A stretch of DNA of 64,000 bases from Saonia flava. Its GTDB lineage: Bacteria > Bacteroidota > Bacteroidia > Flavobacteriales > Flavobacteriaceae. The notes beneath the pieces were generated by a model. That model ran no database searches, was not told the DNA's origin, and saw nothing but the letters and a program-made list of their open reading frames with translations. Location of the stretch: positions 124,001 to 188,000 of the forward strand of contig NZ_JAATJJ010000001.1 in NCBI RefSeq assembly GCF_011927795.1, read 5' to 3'. Shown here one piece after another: positions 45,208 through 52,608 of the stretch (its first letter is position 1; the number at the start of each line of letters is the position of its first letter). The position numbers and the translations under genes were made by a program.

Positions 45208-45792
45208 ATGGAACTCCAATTAGACGACTCTGTTTTAGTCAAAAATTACATTCAAGGAGACGAAAAATCCTTAGAAATCCTCATAAACAGGCACAATCAA
45301 AGAATTAGCAGCTTTATATATTCCAAAGTATTAAACCAAAGCATCACCGAAGATATTTTTCAGGATACCTTTATTAAGGTCATACGTACCTTAAGAAAAG
45401 GCAGTTATAGCGAAGAAGGTAAGTTTTTACCATGGGTATTGCGTATAGCCCATAACCTTGTTATAGACCACTTTAGAAAGAATAGAAGATTGCCCAAGTT
45501 TGAATGTAACGAGAACTTCAACATTTTTTCTGTTATTGGCGATGGAAAGTTAAATGCGGAAAAGCAATTGATAAAAGATCAAATAGACTTTGATATACAA
45601 CTTCTAATAGAACAATTGCCCGATGACCAGAAAGAAGTCATCTCTATGCGTATGTACAAGGATATGAGTTTTAAGGAAATATCCGAAAATACAGGGGTTA
45701 GCATAAATACAGCCTTGGGCAGAATGAGGTACGCACTTATTAATCTTAGAAAGTTAATTGAGACCCATAACATTGTTTTAACGAATTATTAG
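45208..45792 (+). CDS. ECF-like sigma-70 family RNA polymerase sigma factor, copy 1
   Basis: 194-aa protein. Region 2 at about 20-95 (LINRHNQRISSFIYSKVL, DIFQDTFIKVIRTL, FLPWVLRIAHNLVIDHFRKNRR) binds the -10 element and core; region 4 at about 130-190 (LPDDQKEVISMRMYKDMSFKEISENTGVSINTALGRMRYALINLRK) is the helix-turn-helix for the -35. No sigma 1.1 or region 3. No typical anti-sigma factor gene with a membrane helix follows; instead a 47-aa gene lies 69 bases downstream. A second copy of very similar sequence is at 46305. Regulon unknown. Confidence 0.92.
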   Translation: MELQLDDSVLVKNYIQGDEKSLEILINRHNQRISSFIYSKVLNQSITEDIFQDTFIKVIRTLRKGSYSEEGKFLPWVLRIAHNLVIDHFRKNRRLPKFECNENFNIFSVIGDGKLNAEKQLIKDQIDFDIQLLIEQLPDDQKEVISMRMYKDMSFKEISENTGVSINTALGRMRYALINLRKLIETHNIVLTNY

Positions 45793-45861
45793 GTAGTAGG
45801 TCGAACTATCTAAATACCTCCATATTGGCTGCGTTATCTTAAAACAACTAAGCAAAATAAT

Positions 45862-46005
45862 ATGGAAGAAATTTACGCTAAGAAGAATGAAACATGTGAA
45901 TTGATTAAAGCTCAACCAGAAACTGTACAGTTTTTATTGAATTATTCCAAGTCAATGCACATTGTTGATTATGATGGTTTAAAGTTTGAAAACAATAAGA
46001 ATTAG
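45862..46005 (+). CDS. 47-aa protein paired with sigma factor copy 1
   Basis: Short ORF, ATG 45862 to TAG. Protein begins MEEIYAKKNETCELIKAQ and contains PETVQFLLNYSKS. It has a direct paralogue at 46958 of exactly equal length (25 of 47 positions identical, no gaps), each following a sigma factor gene. That conservation of length and frame after duplication is good evidence that both are translated. It has no membrane helix. Core conserved parts are MExIY and PETVxFLLNYSxS. It could be an anti-sigma or adapter peptide; function not known. Confidence 0.75.
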   Translation: MEEIYAKKNETCELIKAQPETVQFLLNYSKSMHIVDYDGLKFENNKN

Positions 46006-46076
46006 AGATACAAACTTTCCCCCAACGTAATATTGGGCACTAAATTGCCTTTTTTTTACAAAATAGAAAAGAGAAG

Positions 46077-46105
46077 AAGCCACATCAAAAGATGTGGCTT
46101 TTTTT
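46077..46105 (+). terminator. Intrinsic terminator after the first sigma/47-aa module
   Basis: AAGCCACATC / GATGTGGCTT with loop AAAA, followed by T-run. About 70 bases after the 47-aa gene stop; a weaker stem GGCA/TGCC with T8 lies just before (46036-46057). Confidence 0.87.
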
Positions 46106-46127
46106 GTAAAGAAATATAAAACGATGG

Positions 46128-46155
46128 TTTGACATCAAAAAATCGGTGTTTGACA
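46128..46155. repeat. Two TTTGACA direct repeats 21 bases apart
   Basis: TTTGACA at 46128-46134 and 46149-46155, start-to-start distance 21 bases, i.e. two helical turns, in the gap between the modules. A possible operator for the second sigma gene; no other copy found in the first module. Confidence 0.35.
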
Positions 46156-46304
46156 ACATACTTTTTCTAGGACCTCCCTATTTCTATACTTTTAAATTGT
46201 AATTGAAACTCAGCCATATAACCTATCAATTACGTATTAACTATTAACGTTAAAACAAAAAATCATCCTTTAAAAAGGGGCTCATCTAAAAAAACCTAAG
46301 TAAC

Positions 46305-46886
46305 ATGGAAGTTAAAATAGAAGATTCAGTATTAGTAAGAGAATATATTAGCGGAGACGAAAAAGCTTTGTCAATTCTTATTAATAGACATAACCAAAGA
46401 ATAAGTAGCTTTATATATTCTAAGGTTTTGGACCGTGATATTACGGAAGATATTTTCCAAGATACTTTCATTAAAGTGATCAACACTCTTAAAAAAGGTT
46501 CTTATAGCGAAGAAGGTAAATTTTTACCTTGGGTTATGAGAATTGCCCATAACTTAATCATAGATCATTTTAGAAAGAACAAAAGAATGCCAATGTTTGA
46601 AGGTAGTGATGATTTTAATATTTTTTCTGTTATAGGCGATGATAAATTAAATGCTGAAAAGCAGATTATTAAAAATCAAATTGATTCTGACCTACGTGAG
46701 TTGGTAGATGAATTACCAGAAGACCAAAGAGAAGTCCTTTTAATGCGTATCTATAAAGATATGAGTTTTAAGGAAATATCCGAAAACACTGGGGTTAGCA
46801 TAAATACTGCTTTGGGAAGGATGAGATATGCGCTTATCAACCTTAGAAAAATAATCGATAAGCACAATATTGTTCTTACCAACTAA
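46305..46886 (+). CDS. ECF-like sigma-70 family RNA polymerase sigma factor, copy 2
   Basis: 193-aa paralogue of the sigma factor at 45208, identical over long stretches (LINRHNQRISSFIYSKVL, ITEDIFQDTFIKVI, KGSYSEEGKFLPWV, MSFKEISENTGVSINTALG, RMRYALINLRK). Differences lie mostly in the linker between regions 2 and 4 and in the first helices of region 4 (DDFNIFSVIGDD versus ENFNIFSVIGDG, DLRELVDELPED versus DIQLLIEQLPDD). The DNA-binding helices are nearly the same, so both probably recognise the same promoter. Followed 71 bases later by a 47-aa gene. Tandem duplicate with its partner. Confidence 0.92.
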   Translation: MEVKIEDSVLVREYISGDEKALSILINRHNQRISSFIYSKVLDRDITEDIFQDTFIKVINTLKKGSYSEEGKFLPWVMRIAHNLIIDHFRKNKRMPMFEGSDDFNIFSVIGDDKLNAEKQIIKNQIDSDLRELVDELPEDQREVLLMRIYKDMSFKEISENTGVSINTALGRMRYALINLRKIIDKHNIVLTN

Positions 46887-46957
46887 GAATAGCTTAAATT
46901 CTCTTAAAGCAATAATTCCATTTTAGTAGCGTTATTTAATCATAACAATACTATTTT

Positions 46958-47101
46958 ATGGAAAAAATTTACTCAGAACAACAAAATGCATGCAGACTGG
47001 CAAAAGTTTGCCCGGAAACTGTAAAATTTCTTTTGAATTATTCCAGGTCATTATATATAACTAAATATGACTATATAAGTTTTGAAGGAAATTTAAACTA
47101 A
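46958..47101 (+). CDS. 47-aa protein paired with sigma factor copy 2
   Basis: ATG 46958 to TAA 47099-47101. Begins MEKIYSEQQNACRLAKVC and contains PETVKFLLNYSRS. Ungapped match with the protein at 45862 over all 47 residues, 25 identical. Position relative to its sigma gene is almost the same (71 versus 69 bases). Cytoplasmic, no membrane segment; one shared Cys at residue 12. Probably shares its transcript with the sigma gene and ends at the terminator that overlaps the nth gene. Confidence 0.75.
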   Translation: MEKIYSEQQNACRLAKVCPETVKFLLNYSRSLYITKYDYISFEGNLN

Positions 47102-47104
47102 AAC

Positions 47105-47133
47105 AAAAAAGTTCTCATTGAGAGCTTTTTTTG
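47105..47133. terminator. Intrinsic terminator overlapping the 3' end of nth
   Basis: AAAAAGTTCTC / GAGAGCTTTTT with loop ATT (one G-U pair), T-run after it. Bidirectional location, but on the minus strand it encodes the last codons (KKSSQ) of nth, so the stop codon of nth lies in the hairpin. Confidence 0.75.
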
Positions 47134-47780
47134 TTTTTGTAATAATCATCCAACACTGTCTTTCTTCCTATTGTTTTGGTAATGATGTCTTTATCAAGAT
47201 TCCAGCCCCTCGCAGGTGAGTATTCACGTCCGTACCAAATAATCTGTAAATGTAAATCGTTCCATAGTTCTTTAGCGAACAATCTTTTTGCATCCTTTTC
47301 TGTCTGAACTACGTTTTTACCGTTACTAAATCCCCATCTGTACATTAATCTGTGAATGTGTGTATCTACGGGAAAAGCTGGAATACCAAAAGCTTGGGAA
47401 ACTACAACACTTGCCGTTTTATGACCTACAGCCGGGAATTCTTCCAACAATGCAATATCTGAAGGGACAACTCCATTATATTTTTCAATCAATATTTTTG
47501 ATAGACCATGGATTCCTTTTGATTTCATTGGGGAAAGCCCAACGGGTTTAATTATTTCCCTGATTTCTTCCACAGATAATTTTACCATATCATAGGGATT
47601 GTCAGCTTTCGCGAACAACAAAGGTGTAATTTGATTAACTCTTACATCTGTACTTTGTGCAGAAAGAAGTACTGCAATAAGAAGAGTATATGGATCTTTG
47701 TGGTCCAAGGGAATGGGTATTGTAGGATATATTTTTTGTAGGGTCCGTATTGCAAAATCAACTTTTTCTGCCTTCGTCAT
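47115..47780 (-). CDS. nth: Endonuclease III (DNA glycosylase/AP lyase) lacking the Fe-S cluster
   Basis: 221 aa from ATG 47780 (MTKAEKVDFAIRTLQ); the longer frame begins with TTG at 47813. Removes oxidised pyrimidines from DNA and nicks the AP site. Helix-hairpin-helix EEFPAVGHKTASVVV with catalytic Lys121 and catalytic Asp139 in FPVDTHIHRL, same spacing as in E. coli Nth. LLSAQSTDVRVN is the conserved substrate-recognition motif. The C-terminal CX6CX2CX5C that binds [4Fe-4S] in E. coli is missing, and the protein contains no cysteine at all. Convergent with the second 47-aa gene; divergent from bcp. Confidence 0.93.
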   Translation of the reverse strand: MTKAEKVDFAIRTLQKIYPTIPIPLDHKDPYTLLIAVLLSAQSTDVRVNQITPLLFAKADNPYDMVKLSVEEIREIIKPVGLSPMKSKGIHGLSKILIEKYNGVVPSDIALLEEFPAVGHKTASVVVSQAFGIPAFPVDTHIHRLMYRWGFSNGKNVVQTEKDAKRLFAKELWNDLHLQIIWYGREYSPARGWNLDKDIITKTIGRKTVLDDYYKNKKSSQ

Positions 47781-47810
47781 TAATGTGTATTTTTGCTCAA
47801 TGAGTGAACT

Positions 47811-47818
47811 CAAATTTA
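47811..47818 (-). promoter_or_regulatory. Candidate -7 box of nth
   Basis: TAAATTTG (minus) matches TAnnTTTG and is 30 bases before ATG 47780. It lies inside the longer reading frame that starts at 47813, supporting the shorter start. Confidence 0.45.
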
Positions 47819-47832
47819 ACTATAATATATAA

Positions 47833-48285
47833 ATGGACACATTAAAAGTAGGGGATAAGGTTTCAGATTTTTCGGTTAAGGACCAAGATGGAAACACTAT
47901 AGCATTATCAGACTATAAAGGTAAAAAATTGGTGGTTTTTTTCTACCCCAAAGCAAATACACCAGGTTGTACAGTTGAGGCATGTAATCTTAGGGATAAT
48001 TACAAGGAATTGCAAAATGCTGGTTATGAATTAGTTGGTGTTAGTGCTGATACAGAGAAAAAGCAATTTAATTTTAAGAAAAAGTTTGACTTCCCATTTC
48101 CCTTGTTGGCCGATGTTGACCATACTGTCTTAAACATTTTTGGTGTTTGGGGTTTAAAAAAGTTTATGGGAAGAGAATTTGATGGTATTCATAGAAAAAC
48201 TTTTGTCTTGGATGAAGAAGGTGTTATAACCAAGGTTATTGACAAAGTAAAAACAAGTAACCACGCACAGCAGATATTGGAATAA
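47833..48285 (+). CDS. bcp: Thioredoxin-dependent peroxiredoxin Bcp
   Basis: 150-aa cytoplasmic peroxidase that reduces H2O2 and organic peroxides with thioredoxin. The peroxidatic Cys46 and resolving Cys51 lie in NTPGCTVEACNLRD, the atypical 2-Cys (PrxQ) motif, following VVFFYPKA. Length is typical (150-157 aa). Divergent from nth, 52 bases apart. Ends at a strong terminator. Together with nth it gives a local antioxidant/repair pair, but there is no shared regulation visible. Confidence 0.94.
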   Translation: MDTLKVGDKVSDFSVKDQDGNTIALSDYKGKKLVVFFYPKANTPGCTVEACNLRDNYKELQNAGYELVGVSADTEKKQFNFKKKFDFPFPLLADVDHTVLNIFGVWGLKKFMGREFDGIHRKTFVLDEEGVITKVIDKVKTSNHAQQILE

Positions 48286-48319
48286 AAAAATGTCCCTTTT
48301 ATATGAGGGACATTTTTTT
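48284..48319. terminator. Bidirectional intrinsic terminator
   Basis: AAAAAAATGTCCCT / AGGGACATTTTTTT, loop of 8, between bcp and the convergent unknown gene. Confidence 0.88.
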
Positions 48320-48340
48320 ACTAGAATTCTAACAAGAGGT

Positions 48341-49792
48341 TTATTTTTCTTGCACCACTACTTTTTTCTGGAACAGGCCTTCTTTTTTTATGATTTCGGC
48401 AATACCTTCTGGTAGCATGTCTTCCCAACCACCTTCGCCATTAACAATTTTCTTTAGGACATCGCGAGAGAAAATATCCATAATTTCTGGATCATAATCT
48501 ATGATATCCATTACTTTACTATTGTATTTAAAGAATTTGTACAATTCTTTCATCCTAGGATGTACTTGTATATTGTTACTGGTCATAATCTGACCCGTTT
48601 CGGCATTTTTCATAGGATATAGATACACCCTTAAATCCTTGAAGAACAATTTTCCAAAGGCTTCCAAAATACCACCACTTAAATGGCTGTAATACTGTTC
48701 GTCAAAAATATCAATTAGATTATTGACGCCCATTGTCAATCCAATTCTATTTTTGGTATAGTTGTTAAAATATTCTACAAGCCTATAATATTCCTGGAAT
48801 TTGGATATCATTACCGTATGCCCCAAGGAACACAGGAGTTTGGCCCTATCCATAAAATCTTGTTCATCAATCTTACCCGAAGCCTTTAAATTGGCCAGTG
48901 TAATTTCAAAAACAACAATGGTGTTCTTTTCCACAACGGTCTGTTCCCTTATGAAAATATCATATGATTTTTCCAACATATCCATGTTCACCTTGGTCAC
49001 AGGTCTAAAACTACCTCGGAGGGCAAGAATGTTCTTCTTGTACAGCACTGATGCTGGCAATAAATTGTTCCCATCTGGACCAAACATAACAGCATCGGTC
49101 ATATCATTTTTAATAAGCTGAAGACTTATTAACCTATTGTCCACATCTTTAAAATTTGGACCAGAGAAATTTACCATATCAATTTCTACAGTGTCCTTGT
49201 CGATATGGTCGTATAAATATTTTATTAATTTTCTTGGTTTGTCAAACTTGTAAAAAGCACCATAAATAAGGTTAACTCCCATTATACCCAGAGTTTCCTG
49301 TTGAAGTCTAGCTTCGTTCTGCTTAAAACGAACGTGCATTATAATTTCATCAAACTCCTTTTGGCTTTGATCTAATTGAAAACGGATACCTACCCAACCA
49401 TGGCCTTTGTATCTTTTGGAGAAATCTATGGTTGCCACCGTGTTGGCATATGAGAAGAAAAGCCTGTCCGGTTGGTTCTCTCTACTAATTCGCTCTTCCA
49501 TTAAATTCATTTCATGGGAAAGCATAGTTTTTAATCTCGCTTGGGAAACATATCTACCATCTTTTTCGACTCCATAGATAGCATCGCTAAAGTCCTTATC
49601 ATAAGCGCTCATTGCCTTGGCAATGGTACCCGAAGCCCCTCCTGACCTAAAGAAATGCCTTGCAGTTTCCTGTCCAGCACCAATTTCTGCAAAAGTTCCA
49701 TAAATATTTGGATTTAAATTTATTCTGAGAGTTTTTGCCTTGATTGACGGGACATTCTCAAATCCAACATCCTTTTTTAAAACTGAAGCCAT
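48341..49792 (-). CDS. Conserved protein of unknown function, 483 aa
   Basis: 483 aa from ATG 49792 (MASVLKKDVGFENV); the TTG at 49816 adds eight residues. I do not recognise a characterised domain. It has no signal peptide or membrane helix, and no beta-barrel pattern. Notable conserved-looking segments: LNPNIYGTFAEIGAGQETARHFFRSGGASGTIAKAMSAYDK (about 25-65), with a Gly-rich SGGASGT, LFFSYANTVATIDFSKRYKGHGWVGI near 115-140, QETLGIMGVNLIYGAFYKFD near 170-190, VEIDMVNFSGPNFKDVDNR near 207. A large cytoplasmic enzyme is likely, with the Gly-rich part as a possible nucleotide-binding loop. Homologues are often carried with unreliable names. Candidate -7 box at 49814-49821. Confidence 0.75.
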   Translation of the reverse strand: MASVLKKDVGFENVPSIKAKTLRINLNPNIYGTFAEIGAGQETARHFFRSGGASGTIAKAMSAYDKDFSDAIYGVEKDGRYVSQARLKTMLSHEMNLMEERISRENQPDRLFFSYANTVATIDFSKRYKGHGWVGIRFQLDQSQKEFDEIIMHVRFKQNEARLQQETLGIMGVNLIYGAFYKFDKPRKLIKYLYDHIDKDTVEIDMVNFSGPNFKDVDNRLISLQLIKNDMTDAVMFGPDGNNLLPASVLYKKNILALRGSFRPVTKVNMDMLEKSYDIFIREQTVVEKNTIVVFEITLANLKASGKIDEQDFMDRAKLLCSLGHTVMISKFQEYYRLVEYFNNYTKNRIGLTMGVNNLIDIFDEQYYSHLSGGILEAFGKLFFKDLRVYLYPMKNAETGQIMTSNNIQVHPRMKELYKFFKYNSKVMDIIDYDPEIMDIFSRDVLKKIVNGEGGWEDMLPEGIAEIIKKEGLFQKKVVVQEK

Positions 49793-49813
49793 TCCATAGA
49801 TTTTCTTAGAAAA

Positions 49814-49821
49814 CAAAGTTA
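49814..49821 (-). promoter_or_regulatory. Candidate -7 box of the 483-aa protein gene
   Basis: TAACTTTG (minus), 21 bases before ATG 49792, within the gap to the divergent MBL gene. It also lies upstream of the alternative TTG, so it favours the ATG. Confidence 0.45.
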
Positions 49822-49869
49822 ATAAGATCGACCATTCTTTTAAATAAATTAGTTATAAATTTGGATAAA

Positions 49870-50646
49870 ATGGAAATTGGCTTGAAAATCACTTTTTTGG
49901 GTACAGGTACATCACAGGGAATTCCGGTGATTGGAAGCAAGCACCCAGTATGTTTAAGTAAAAATCCAAAGGATAAAAGGCTTCGGGTTTCTGTTATGGT
50001 TTCATGGGAAAATAATAACTATGTTATTGATTGTGGACCCGATTTTAGGCAACAAATGCTTACCCATAAAGTAGATAAACTAGATGGTATTCTTTTTACC
50101 CATGAACATGCCGACCATACTGCAGGCATAGATGATATTCGCCCTTTTTTCTTTAGACAGGGAGATATTCCTATTTATGCGCATAAAAGGGTTGTTGACT
50201 CTTTAAAACACCGATTTGATTATATTTTTGCTGGTGAAAATAGATACCCTGGAGCACCGGGGGTACAGGTAAATTTCGTGAAGAACAATCATTCCTTTAA
50301 TGTTGGTGGACTAGAAGTAGTTCCCATTGAGGCCTATCATAACCGATTACAGGTATTTGGATATAGAATAAAGGATTTTGCGTATTTCACAGATTTAAAA
50401 ACTATTTCGGATACAGAAATTGAAAAGACCAAAGGTGTTAAGGTATTGGTAGTGAATGCACTAAGGGAAGAGCCTCATCATTCTCATTTTAATTTGGAAG
50501 AAGCACTGGAGTTTGCCGAAAAGATACAGCCGGAGAAAACGTATTTAACCCATATAAGCCATATGCTGGGATTTCATAATGAAGTTGAAAAGAAACTGCC
50601 AGACAATGTACATTTGGCGTATGATAATTTAATAGTAAACCTATAA
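49870..50646 (+). CDS. MBL-fold hydrolase (PhnP-like)
   Basis: 258 aa from ATG 49870; frame extends to TTG 49861. Cytoplasmic. Motifs: LGTGTSQGIPVIGSKHPVC (N-term), YVIDCGPDFRQQML and FTHEHADHTAGIDDIRPF (metal ligands HxHxDH near residues 77-82), EAYHNRLQVFGYRI, YFTDLKTI and HFNLEEALEF with LTHISHMLG near 235. This is the PhnP/tRNase Z-like branch, acting on cyclic phosphodiesters, but phn genes are absent so the true substrate is unsure. A TAAATTTG at 49856-49863 is very close to the ATG, suggesting a very short leader. Followed 4 bases later by a 164-aa protein gene. Confidence 0.87.
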   Translation: MEIGLKITFLGTGTSQGIPVIGSKHPVCLSKNPKDKRLRVSVMVSWENNNYVIDCGPDFRQQMLTHKVDKLDGILFTHEHADHTAGIDDIRPFFFRQGDIPIYAHKRVVDSLKHRFDYIFAGENRYPGAPGVQVNFVKNNHSFNVGGLEVVPIEAYHNRLQVFGYRIKDFAYFTDLKTISDTEIEKTKGVKVLVVNALREEPHHSHFNLEEALEFAEKIQPEKTYLTHISHMLGFHNEVEKKLPDNVHLAYDNLIVNL

Positions 50647-50650
50647 TTTA

Positions 50651-51145
50651 ATGAAAAGTAAAATATTTTTATACCTCTTTATTTTTGCAGCTATGATTGC
50701 ATTATACCAGTTTGTTAGTGCAAATAATATGATAAAGGATAAGGACAAAACTATTGAGAGCTTACAAACTAATGTTGCCAATTTAAAAGACTCTTTACAA
50801 GCGTCACAACTTAAGGCATTGGATTTACAATACTTCTCTTTAGAAAACAATGATGATGCTTTAGCATATTACGATCATTTGAACCTTAAAGATCCGTCGC
50901 TGTATGTATCTGATAAATTATTGGAAACCAATGAGAAAAAAGGGGACAACCCGTTGATTCCTTATGAAGGAATGGAAAGTGATTTTAAAATCAACAAAAT
51001 TAAGTTGTTGAACCACAAATGGATTGTTGCCGATTTTTCTGATGGTAAGTATTGGGGGGAGCTTCTTTTACATTATGAATTAAAGGATGATCTAGGTGTG
51101 GATTTTACTGTAATCGACCATTTATTGTACACCAGGAGCAATTAA
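50651..51145 (+). CDS. Membrane-anchored protein of unknown function
   Basis: 164 aa. N-terminal helix about 4-23 (IFLYLFIFAAMIALYQFVSA), a short coiled-coil about 28-60 (KDKDKTIESLQTNVANLKDSLQ), then a soluble domain with the conserved-looking IPYEGMESDFKINKIKLLNHKWIVADFSDGKYWGELLLHYEL (about 104-145). Its orientation places the domain in the periplasm. It starts 4 bases after the PhnP-like gene, thus same transcript. Function unknown. Overlaps the convergent PQQ-type gene by 4 bases. Confidence 0.77.
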   Translation: MKSKIFLYLFIFAAMIALYQFVSANNMIKDKDKTIESLQTNVANLKDSLQASQLKALDLQYFSLENNDDALAYYDHLNLKDPSLYVSDKLLETNEKKGDNPLIPYEGMESDFKINKIKLLNHKWIVADFSDGKYWGELLLHYELKDDLGVDFTVIDHLLYTRSN

Positions 51146-52608
51146 GGGTTCTTTAATAAATTGTCCAAGTTTTCATCTGGCGTTTTTATATAAGATCTAG
51201 ATTTCCTTTTCTCCATTATATTAAGTTGGGAATCTTTGAAATTAGACTTTTCATCGGTATATAATACTCGCCATATTTTTCCTTGTCTGGATTCTGATAT
51301 ATATAGAGAGCCATCCGGCCCTTCCGCCAGTCCCATGGGTCTATATTTGGCATCTTTCATATCAACAATTGTATCAACGCCCGCGAAACCATCTGCAAAA
51401 ACTTCCCATTTGCCGGTTGGCTTGCCATTTTTAAAGGGAACAAAGGCAACAACATATCCAGCTTGTGGATAAGGACTTCTATTGGTTGACCCATGGAATG
51501 CAATAAATGCTCCTTCTTTATATCTTTCGGGAAACATACTGCCTTTATAAAACAACATGTCGTTTGGTGCCCAATGTGCTGGCAATCCCATTAGGGGGTC
51601 GGTATATCCTGTGGTTGTTTGGATACCATCACCACCATATTCAGGAGCCAATACTCTTTTGTTTTTAAAATGGTCAAAATAACTATAGGGCCAACCATAA
51701 TTATCCCCTTTTTTAATTAACATAAATTCTTCAGCGGGTAAAACTGCATTTTGCCATTGACTAAAATGCTTCGGATCATGGTTGTGCAAATAGTCCCTTC
51801 CGTGGTTTACGGCATATAGGTTATTGTCCTCATCGTTCCATGAAATTGCCACAATACTTCTTAGCCCTGTTGCAAAAATTTCACCATCGGATTGAAATTG
51901 TCCCAATTTGTTCTCATCAAACCTCCAAATGCTACCCAAAACATCTAATCCAGGACATGGATACATTCCTTTGGCGGTTTCTCCTCTATGGTTTGGATCT
52001 TCACAAGCATTGGTTGGGGCACTAAATGTAACAAACATACCTCCTTTATTGTCAAAGGCCAATGATTTGGCATTGTGCCACCGTATTGGGAATTGATCTG
52101 TTAATATGGTTTCGGGTGTACCATCGGGAATAAGTTTGCCAGGGGTTAACTTTTGTCTATAAACCACTAATTCTGAACTATAATACAAATAGCCATTATG
52201 AATTCGCATTTCTGTTGCAAAGGCACCATCATTTGGATATTCCCCAAAACGTTCCACAACATCTGCTTTGCCATCATTATTTGTATCCCTTAGGGCAACA
52301 TTACCTTTATCGCCTGTAGTTATTCGTAGCTTAACATAAATGTCATTATTATCATTGACGGCAATGTGTCTAGATGGCCCAACACTATCTATAACAATGA
52401 GAGCTCCAAATCCATCTGGCAAAAACAGCTCACCATTGTCAGAATCAGGTTTTGGATGGAGTGATAGAGTAGAATCAGTCGCCATTTTTTCTTTGGGCAA
52501 CTCCTTACTGTTTTCTAAAACATCGTCCCCCTCTGTTTTTTTATTGTCCTTGCAACCTATCACAAAAAGTAAGAACAATGTTAATACTAATGAACTAAAT
52601 CTTGTCAT
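51142..52608 (-). CDS. PQQ-type sugar dehydrogenase-like lipoprotein (sorbosone dehydrogenase family)
   Basis: 488 aa. Lipoprotein signal with lipobox FVIGC, Cys19, then a charged linker (KDNKKTEGDDV). Six-bladed beta-propeller with FGALIVIDSVGPSRHIAV, RWHNAKSLAFDNKGGMFV near 180-200, NHGRDYL near 265, KKGDNYGWPYSYFDH near 305 and PMGLAEGPDGSLYISESRQGKIWRVLY near 430. This is the family of soluble glucose/sorbosone dehydrogenases; quinone cofactor is not certain, as several members lack PQQ. Lies on the same strand as the esterase, which overlaps its start by 14 bases. Confidence 0.83.
   Translation of the reverse strand: MTRFSSLVLTLFLLFVIGCKDNKKTEGDDVLENSKELPKEKMATDSTLSLHPKPDSDNGELFLPDGFGALIVIDSVGPSRHIAVNDNNDIYVKLRITTGDKGNVALRDTNNDGKADVVERFGEYPNDGAFATEMRIHNGYLYYSSELVVYRQKLTPGKLIPDGTPETILTDQFPIRWHNAKSLAFDNKGGMFVTFSAPTNACEDPNHRGETAKGMYPCPGLDVLGSIWRFDENKLGQFQSDGEIFATGLRSIVAISWNDEDNNLYAVNHGRDYLHNHDPKHFSQWQNAVLPAEEFMLIKKGDNYGWPYSYFDHFKNKRVLAPEYGGDGIQTTTGYTDPLMGLPAHWAPNDMLFYKGSMFPERYKEGAFIAFHGSTNRSPYPQAGYVVAFVPFKNGKPTGKWEVFADGFAGVDTIVDMKDAKYRPMGLAEGPDGSLYISESRQGKIWRVLYTDEKSNFKDSQLNIMEKRKSRSYIKTPDENLDNLLKNP

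Noticed and set aside
46128-46155. CRISPR-like repeat
   Set aside because: Only two units of seven bases, no spacer series, no cas genes in the window.
45208-47101. Toxin-antitoxin reading of the 47-aa genes
   Set aside because: The partner is a clear sigma factor with intact regions 2 and 4; nothing indicates toxicity, so an accessory or anti-sigma role is the more economical idea.
48341-49792. Naming the 483-aa protein a TonB-dependent receptor or nucleotidyltransferase
   Set aside because: No signal peptide, no barrel pattern, no plug motif; and no HxGH-type nucleotidyltransferase motif is visible.
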